A stretch of DNA of 12,606 bases, taken from contig CAMPET010000234.1 of the NCBI GenBank assembly GCA_946803715.1, positions 97,531 through 110,136 on the forward strand. The letters run 5' to 3'. How positions within the stretch are numbered: the stretch's first letter is position 1; each line of letters starts with the position of its first letter. The translations under genes and the position numbers were made by a program. Below, one piece after another: positions 5,152 through 10,333 of this stretch. The notes under the pieces are model-generated. The model had not been told where the DNA came from, made no database searches, and saw only the letters and a list, made by a program, of their open reading frames with translations. The DNA is from Beroe ovata (taxonomy: Eukaryota; Ctenophora; Nuda; Beroida; Beroidae).

Positions 5152-7902
5152 CTGCAGAAACCGGAAATAAGTCGTTCAGGAAGATGTTCCATTGGGTTTG
5201 AAGTATATTATCTTGTAGCAGTTAATTCAAGGATCCAATAATTTGTGATCTAAAACATTTGGGAAGCTTTTAGGAAACTATTTCCTTGTGTTTGAAGTGT
5301 TACTCACTCGGAAAGCAGGATTAGACGTGACACTGTCAACTGAGTTCTGGAGGTTTTCAACGTATCTCTGCAGTTTGTATAACTTGTTTTTCAACGTCCT
5401 CGTGCTCTCCCTTAGGAGAGCCTCAGTTTCGGAACTCTTCGTACTTCGTTCTCTCTTCAGGTACTCCTGAGTAGTGATAGTTCACTGTTCATACACAGAG
5501 ATTGCAGACTCTATAATATGATTAAGATGCTAGAGAATTCCTAGGGAAGCTAGAGACTAATTCAGCATCCTAGGAGACCTCCTGATACACAGGAGCGAGG
5601 AAGAGAGAAGGAAATCCAATTGTCCAGAACACACATCGATCATCAGTATTAGTAAACATGATTTCCAGCCATGACAAAGAGCAACATTTTCGGTTGTCGG
5701 ATCTATCTGTCTAGAGTTTCGTGCGCGCGCCGGAATGGACAGATAACATCCTGCAAATATTCATAAGATCGAGACCCATGGTCATTGGTCATTTAATTAC
5801 CTCCAGACAGTCGATGACAGCAGATCTGATGACAGTATCCTTCCATCTGTCATGACAGAATGGTGAGTCTTTGTTACTGGTACAGGCCATGGTTTTGGCT
5901 ATGAAGATGTGGAGGAAGGAGAATGGAGGGGGAAGAAAACTGTTCTCTGTGTCCTGAGTAGAGAAAGAGGAGTAACCCACTCACCCACTTTCCACAAAAC
6001 CAGATCCGTAAACCTGGTAACCCTGGTAACCCCACACCAGCGCATAACAACACTAAAACACTAACAACACCACCACTCACAAGTAGGAGTTCCAGGCGCT
6101 GGTATTTGAAGATGACATCTTCCTTGTCCTTGATCCGGGTATAGGTATCGGAAAACATGGCAATCAGGATGTTAACCAACATCAGTACTACGATAGCCAT
6201 GTAAACTCCAACCAAACCTGATGAGAAAAAATGATAGAAGAATCCAATAAATTCTATTCGAGGAATTTGACCAACTTTTTCTGGCATCTCGCCAGATAGA
6301 AAGGATAACTCACCGATAACAAATCCATGCCTACTCTTCACTTTCTTCTCCGTGAAAAACGTTCCTGCGTCAGACACATCCTCGACGAATATCTCACCAA
6401 ACATCTGAAATGAAACTTCTCAGTCGAGAGCTCTTGAAAACGAAGTTTCCAGGGAAAAGTTACGTCACATCTCAGATGGATTTATAAGATTTATAAGATG
6501 CGTGAGCAATATCCAAATCTGAAAACGGCGGTCGAAACATGCTCTTATCTTCTCATCTTCTTATTATATGAAAAAAACGATGACAGGACGTCATGACGTA
6601 CGTAATAGGGAAAACAACTTCAGATGTGGGTGAAGGTACACGCTGAACGCAAAAGGGATAATCGGTATGCTATATGCGGATTCTGAATCATTCATCCAAC
6701 CACGAATTAATTTCCGCCTAATCCAAGAAAGTTATAGGAGAGGAGTATAATACGAGCCAATAGAAGTGAAGGGCAGAAAATTTAAGGGTATAGAAAGAGT
6801 GCGTATAGCATATACAACCACACACGCACAGACAGACACATACAAACATGCAAACACATACAGTATACATACATCCCTAGGAATTCATGACTGGTATGAC
6901 ACCACATATACTTGACACCACACACAGCTCACCTGGAAATAGGTGTAGAAGAAGATGCCCGCAATGTAACCCTTCGTGTTGTCTCCATACTCCCCATTCA
7001 CCATCCAATCCTCCGGGTCCGTGAGTGCCACAGCGTACCCCACACCGAATGCTAGTGCCACCACGAAAAACATGAGCAGAAACACCTGGAAGATGGAGAG
7101 AGAGAGAGGGTCAGTATAGAGCTCAAAATACTGGTCTCACGACAGAATGTGACTGGTGGCACGACAGAGTAGAGGAATAGGAAAAGTAGACGGAGTGATG
7201 AGTATGAGTCTGTGTCTGAGCGATGATCATCATCATGACACCACCTCCCACGGGCGGTGTCATCAGAGCACTCACCCGGAAATCTCCCATCATCTTGGTA
7301 ATCATGAGGATGGTGGGGCCGAGTGCCGGGTCGAGGGTGAACATGTAGAGGATCCTCACGTAGAACAGGATACTGCCCAGGGAGAGGAATATCCGGCCGG
7401 AATCGTAGTACTGGTTCTCAGTGGTGACTGTGTTACCCTCTGTGGGGTAAAGAGGGGGTTATTATAGTCCGCACTCTGTTACAACTACAGCAGCTGTAAT
7501 CTGCCACTCAATTATAGTTACTCTTCCACCCTTACATATAGCCCAATTAGCAGTCAGTACACACTACATCCCCCACTTACCTAATTAGGAGTCAGTACAC
7601 ACTACATCCCCCACTTACCTAATTAGGAGTCAGTACACACTACATCCCCCACTTACCTAATTAGGAGCCAGTACACACTACATCCCCCACTTACCCAATT
7701 AGCAGTCAGTACACACACTCCACTCACCCGATATGACAGTTTGGTCAGGGAGGTGAACCAGCACAATCCCAGTGGTGATCGCCAGGTACATGAAAACATC
7801 CACCTTGTTGAACAGCCCCCTCATCCACTCTCCAAGGGAGAGGTGTGCCACCTGCATCACCTCGTCCACAACCAGCATCCCAAACCATACCAGATACACT
7901 AT
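5113..7902 (-). CDS. TRPM-like cation channel, 3' part (TM2 end to C-terminus), 8 exons
   Basis: Eight exons join in frame for 356 residues plus stop. Numbered from the first visible residue: end of TM2 with the VDEVMQ element at 12-17 (TRPM: CDE-x-R-Q), TM3 at about 32-51, TM4-TM5 linker with ALGPTILMITKMMGDFR at 97-113 (TRPM: LGPKIxMIxKM), TM5 with FGVGYAVAL at 126-134, pore filter FGEI at 166-169, TM6 VNILIAMFSDTY at 209-220, TRP-box region IFKYQRLELL at 230-239, LPPPF at 247-251, and the CLEEYLKRER entry to a heptad-rich coiled coil from about 289. TRPM channels are tetrameric plasma-membrane or organelle cation channels; FGE rather than FGQ is the filter form known in TRPM1/3/6/7. No kinase or Nudix domain follows. 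TM1 and the large cytosolic MHR region are absent from the visible sequence. The C-terminal EDV fits a class III PDZ ligand (acidic-x-hydrophobic). Family is secure; subfamily and ion selectivity are inference. Confidence 0.88.
5308..5466 (-). CDS. TRPM-like exon: C-terminal coiled coil
   Basis: 53 codons starting EYLKRERSTKSS. A region with hydrophobic heptad spacing follows (ALLRESTRTLKNKLYKLQRY, then VENLQNSVDSV), fitting the tetramerising coiled coil at TRPM C-termini. Ends at TTCCGA|gtgagtaa. If the intron were retained, translation would stop ten codons later at a TAG at 5280-5278, which would be an alternative terminus. Confidence 0.82.
5467..5800 (-). other. TRPM-like gene intron before the coiled-coil exon
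   Basis: 334-bp GT-AG intron. Contains a CpG patch (gtgcgcgcgcc, about 5721-5731) and otherwise mixed AT-rich sequence. No other feature seen. Confidence 0.75.
5801..5953 (-). CDS. TRPM-like exon: post-TRP-box region
   Basis: 51 codons, phase 0 at both ends, from ctactcag|GAC to CTGGAG|gtaatt. It begins TENSFLPPPFSFLHIF, equal to the (V)LPPPxIxxxH segment after the TRP helix in TRPM proteins, and ends VIRSAVIDCLE, leading into the EEY(F/L)-x-(E/R) motif of the next exon. Confidence 0.85.
6081..6217 (-). CDS. TRPM-like exon: TM6 and TRP box
   Basis: Encodes GLVGVYMAIVVLMLVNILIA, MFSDTYTRI and KEDVIFKYQRLELLL. The LLxNLLIAMFxxTY...IWKxQRxxLI pattern is the hallmark of the TRPM inner gate and TRP helix. 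This is the strongest single piece of evidence for the family. Confidence 0.93.
6314..6404 (-). CDS. TRPM-like exon: selectivity filter
   Basis: Acceptor atttcag|ATG and donor ATCG|gtgagt (phase 1). It encodes MFGEIFVEDVSDAGTFF and the short extracellular loop before TM6. The F-G-E triplet and following acidic residues (VEDVSD) occupy the place of the TRPM filter. The loop to TM6 is short, without the longer Cys-bearing loop of TRPM8. Confidence 0.87.
6405..6932 (-). other. TRPM-like gene intron between pore helix and filter exons
   Basis: 528-bp intron, the longest resolved one in this gene. Holds a short direct repeat (tttataagat twice, 6480-6499), an ACGT-rich cluster at 6586-6605 and an imperfect CA tract at about 6818-6872. 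No exon seen. Confidence 0.75.
6933..7085 (-). CDS. TRPM-like exon: TM5 and pore helix start
   Basis: Exactly 51 codons, phase 0 at both ends. VFLLMFFVVALAFGVGYAVA is TM5, with the A/S-FGV-G/A element of TRPM. A polar turret follows (DPEDW ... GEYGDNTKGY), then the pore helix GIFFYTYFQ, which joins MFGE of the next exon. Confidence 0.88.
7276..7439 (-). CDS. TRPM-like exon: TM4 and S4-S5 linker
   Basis: Acceptor ccccacag|AG, donor TTCCGG|gtgagt (phase 0). It encodes GRIFLSLGSILFYVRILYMF and then the signature LGPTILMITKM, which is the TRPM TM4 and linker pattern (GRxxxxLDxIxxxxRLLxxF ... LGPxIxMIxKM). Confidence 0.9.
7543..7720. repeat. 38-bp minisatellite in TRPM-like intron
   Basis: Four full units and a partial fifth, period 38, marked by aattag at 7545, 7583, 7621, 7659 and 7697. 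Units share cagtacacactacatccccc and acttacc. It fills most of the 288-bp intron between the TM3 and TM4 exons. Confidence 0.96.
7728..7902 (-). CDS. TRPM-like exon: end of TM2 and TM3
   Basis: Starts at ctcttcag|ATAGTGTAT, read in phase 0, and ends in phase 1 at TCGG|gtgagt. It encodes VWFGMLVVDEVMQ, then a linker and LFNKVDVFMYLAITTGIVLV, matching the TM2 end and the N-x-x-D-x TM3 start of TRPM proteins. This is the most 5' exon I can recognise, and it starts inside TM2, so at least one exon must lie upstream. Confidence 0.85.
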
Positions 7903-8677
7903 CTGAAGAGAGAGGGGAATTTAGTGTCACCACAGGGTCGAAATTTCGCTGGGAAATCCAGCACATAAATACCATATCGGAAGAAATTGAGTGTTGACGA
8001 TAATTCGATGGATAATAATAAGAGGGCATTGCCAGCTGCTGCCAGTGTGTACAATCCTGCCTAGATATTACGGTGTGGGCCGTGGGGCGGTAAAAACAGT
8101 GGTCCGTTTCAGCAGGGGTGAGCAAGCCATAGGACATTGTTAGATTGTTACATTGATAAAACACAAAATGGGGAGAATGTTGTGGAAGATAAGCAAATGG
8201 GGAATGTGTTAAGGGCGCGCAATAGTCAACATATAAACTAATCACTGATGGGATTAAGTCTTGCAAAGTGTTATTAAGCCTAACTTGTTTGTGTACAATG
8301 ATTATTATTGACACTGAGATGGAAAAACTGTTTATGAATAACCTCGTTAAGCAAACATGTAACCTAATCATCGGTCACCCCATTACATAATGCGTCTTCC
8401 CGCTAACTAAACAGCGTCCAACATAATGCAATCAGGGGAGCCATCCAGCCTACACTCAGTTTCTTGACCTATGATAAAAGTTTCAAATCAATCGGTCTAT
8501 CCGTTTNGTCTGTCTCTGATGAATCACCAACGTTCGCGCTGTCACACTGTCACAATGTCACAGCTCGACTATATATATAATAGCAGCTGACAGTGTACAC
8601 TTTGCTCGTCACTTGGTATACTGAATCCTGATAGCGCAGAGCTAAGCTTCACTCCCTGCAGACGAGTGTGTGCGTCT

Positions 8678-8720
8678 GTGTCAGTGTCAGTGTCAGTGTC
8701 TGTGTGTGTGTGTGTGTGTG
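8678..8720. repeat. GTCAGT/TG microsatellite ending in N
   Basis: Three or more TCAGTG units followed by pure TG, stopping at an N at 8721, after which unique sequence (cgcccgcctgtctgg) starts abruptly. The gap size is unknown. Confidence 0.9.
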
Positions 8721-9194
8721 NCGCCCGCCTGTCTGGAATAACGGGCGTAATTCTTGTTACTCTAGATATGCAGGCAGAACCATAAAGCACTACATTTCAC
8801 AGACCATTGTCAAAAAAACCCTAGTTGGGTATCCTGTTGAATTTTGATGGAGTGCATGGTGCAGATAGCCCCACCTGATAGGCACATATAATCAACATCA
8901 ATGACAAGTCGTCATTGACAACAATGTAATGGTAAAAGTATGACAGTGCAGGGTAAATTTGCACCTTAATAAAAGCTTGTTCAAAATTAATATTTAATAG
9001 TACAGCAATAGTAAAACAATTAAATAATTCAAATACTACTATCAATGATCAGAATTCAGAGTTGAGAACTGTAAACTGGGTGAAATTTAATTTAATAATG
9101 TTGTTGCATACATTGTCTTTCTCTGAATAACAATGATAAAACATAATGAAAGGTTATGATATGATATCAGCACTTGTCTTTGTCGAATGTGCAT

Positions 9195-9400
9195 TGTGAC
9201 CTGTTTCTCACGCGCGCTCCTCTAGTGCTTGGTTCAAGGGTCAGATCTTGCCTGTCGGCGATAAACCCTGGCTTCGCGCGCGCCGCTAACTTCAATGATC
9301 GCATGACAAGGCTCGCAACAGCAGGGCCAAGCGGAGCTGCAGGCAAATTGTAGATCAAATCGGCGATCACGCGCGCGCGAGAGACCTGAAACATGAACAA
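9195..9400. mobile_element. CpG-rich fold-back element, copy 1 (MITE-like)
   Basis: Begins tgtgacctgtttctcacgcg and ends with the roughly inverted cgcgcgagagacctgaaac, with a cgcgcgcgccgctaactt block inside. It shares start, order and inner motif with the block at 9539-9760. GC/CpG-rich inside AT-rich flanks. It has no transposase; the call rests on inverted ends and two copies only. Confidence 0.45.
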
Positions 9401-9538
9401 TACGTGTCACTGTTTCGCGCGTCGGTGATTATTTATCTAATCTTATTTATTTATGAGCATAGCATAGCCATTAGCACAGCTGAAAGTGACAATGTATGTA
9501 ATATTGTAATTGTATTTGTATGGCGGTAACACGTCGCG

Positions 9539-9760
9539 CTGTCAGATGTGACCTGATCTGTTTCTTGTGCCCGCCTTCATCGATGGCCGCGGCCGAAACA
9601 GGCCTTCGATGAACGCGCGCAAGAACAAAGAAACAGGTCAGGTAATATCTTGTCGATCGATGATAGACCCTGTCGAGAATTTCGTTTCGCGCGCGCGGCG
9701 CTAACTTATTCGCGGCTTGCATCAGCGGTCTAGCATCGCCAGACAAGTAATATCTGACAA
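9539..9760. mobile_element. CpG-rich fold-back element, copy 2 (MITE-like)
   Basis: Outer inverted ends ctgtcagat (9539) and atctgacaag (9752). Inside is a strong hairpin: acctgatctgtttctt at 9551-9566 against its complement at 9628-9643, and ttcatcga at 9576-9583 against tcgatgaa at 9606-9613, around a ggccgcggcc centre. It also carries cgcgcgcggcgctaactt, shared with copy 1. Confidence 0.5.
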
Positions 9761-10006
9761 GGTAACACGTTATAGACTTCTGACTTAGGCTTCAATAAAA
9801 TTGACAACAGGCACTCTCTCTCCATGTCCAATGCAATTCAGTTTGACTTTGAATAAAAGTAAAATGAATTGGTAATGGTTACTAACGAACAGACTATCAC
9901 TAAATCTAATTCTAAGGATCAAAGATAAGTTGAAAATCGTAGCTATGGCATAATAAACAGAAATCAAGTTACGGAAATCATGATCAATGATTGATATTAT
10001 TCATTA

Positions 10007-10012
10007 TTTAAT
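10007..10012 (-). promoter_or_regulatory. weak candidate polyadenylation signal ATTAAA for the Tg1/VWC gene
   Basis: tttaat on the plus strand reads ATTAAA on the gene strand about 220 bases after the proposed stop. I saw no AATAAA on that strand nearer to the stop. The region is AT-rich, so chance occurrence is likely. Confidence 0.2.
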
Positions 10013-10232
10013 TGTGAATAACCTTATTCAATGCAACTACAAAGAATGCAACAACAAGTACAAAGGGTCACTGAGCGAGAGTTGACGGCTTGTTCATATT
10101 GATATTTAGACCGAGACCACATTCAAGATTTCTATTTCCTTTCTTCCAGCTCCGTTCTTGGTTCTGAGGTCCGAGTTTAGCTATTATAGTGCATCAATAG
10201 CGAATAAAATTGATCCTATTCCATGCTGAGTC

Positions 10233-10333
10233 CTAATCTTCCCTCAAACTCGTTATACCCAGGAGACTTCTCCTTCTTCTACGGCCCCTCAAATCATCAT
10301 AGAGACTGATTGATTCGTTCATGAAAGTTTTAT
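10233..10333 (-). CDS. Tg1/VWC gene last exon: polyarginine tail and stop
   Basis: Short, inferred. A strong acceptor (aaccttttttcag|AT) in the required phase opens 33 codons ending in TAG: DKTFMNESISLYDDL, then RGRRRRRS, then LLGITSLRED. The five consecutive Arg residues form a furin-type cleavage motif or a heparin-binding patch. No Cys. Support is splice signal, phase and position only; there is no family match. Confidence 0.62.

Larger units (their letters stand above)
3910..5208. repeat. near-tandem direct duplication, two arms of about 0.63 kb
   Basis: Left arm 3910-4547 and right arm 4589-5208 run from agtaactgacaatcattag to gggtttgaagtatat, with scattered substitutions and small indels. 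They are separated by 41 bases that include a single N at 4587. Each arm contains the 39-base terminal exon of the channel gene. The rest is AT-rich (for example ataaaatttgtgttatataa) and looks non-coding. Confidence 0.93.
7903..10232. other. stretch without a recognised exon between the channel and Tg1/VWC genes
   Basis: I looked on the minus strand for TRPM TM1, the MHR region or any exon in phase with 7902 and found none. Contents: two N gaps (8506, 8721), a GTCAGT/TG microsatellite, a TATATATA run at about 8569-8581, AT-rich DNA, and a CpG-rich fold-back block at 9195-9760. It should contain either the channel's promoter or part of a long intron. Confidence 0.6.

Noticed and set aside
5278-5466. 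Channel ending at the in-frame TAG at 5280-5278 as the main form
   Set aside because: The exon has a consensus donor (CGA|gtgagtaa) and an in-phase downstream exon whose duplicate is protein-identical. Kept only as a possible intron-retention isoform.
8821-9045. Hydrophobic minus-strand open frame as a possible TM1 exon of the channel
   Set aside because: It is hydrophobic and could end in phase 0 at cag|gtgggg, but it lacks the AP-x-x-K/V-F...N-x-x-x-Y-x-x-F pattern of TRPM TM1, the donor is weak, and the base composition is ordinary AT-rich DNA.
9167-9746. Minus-strand frames in the CpG-rich block
   Set aside because: Their length is explained by GC-rich repeat DNA with few stops; no motif, and the two related copies do not share a reading frame.
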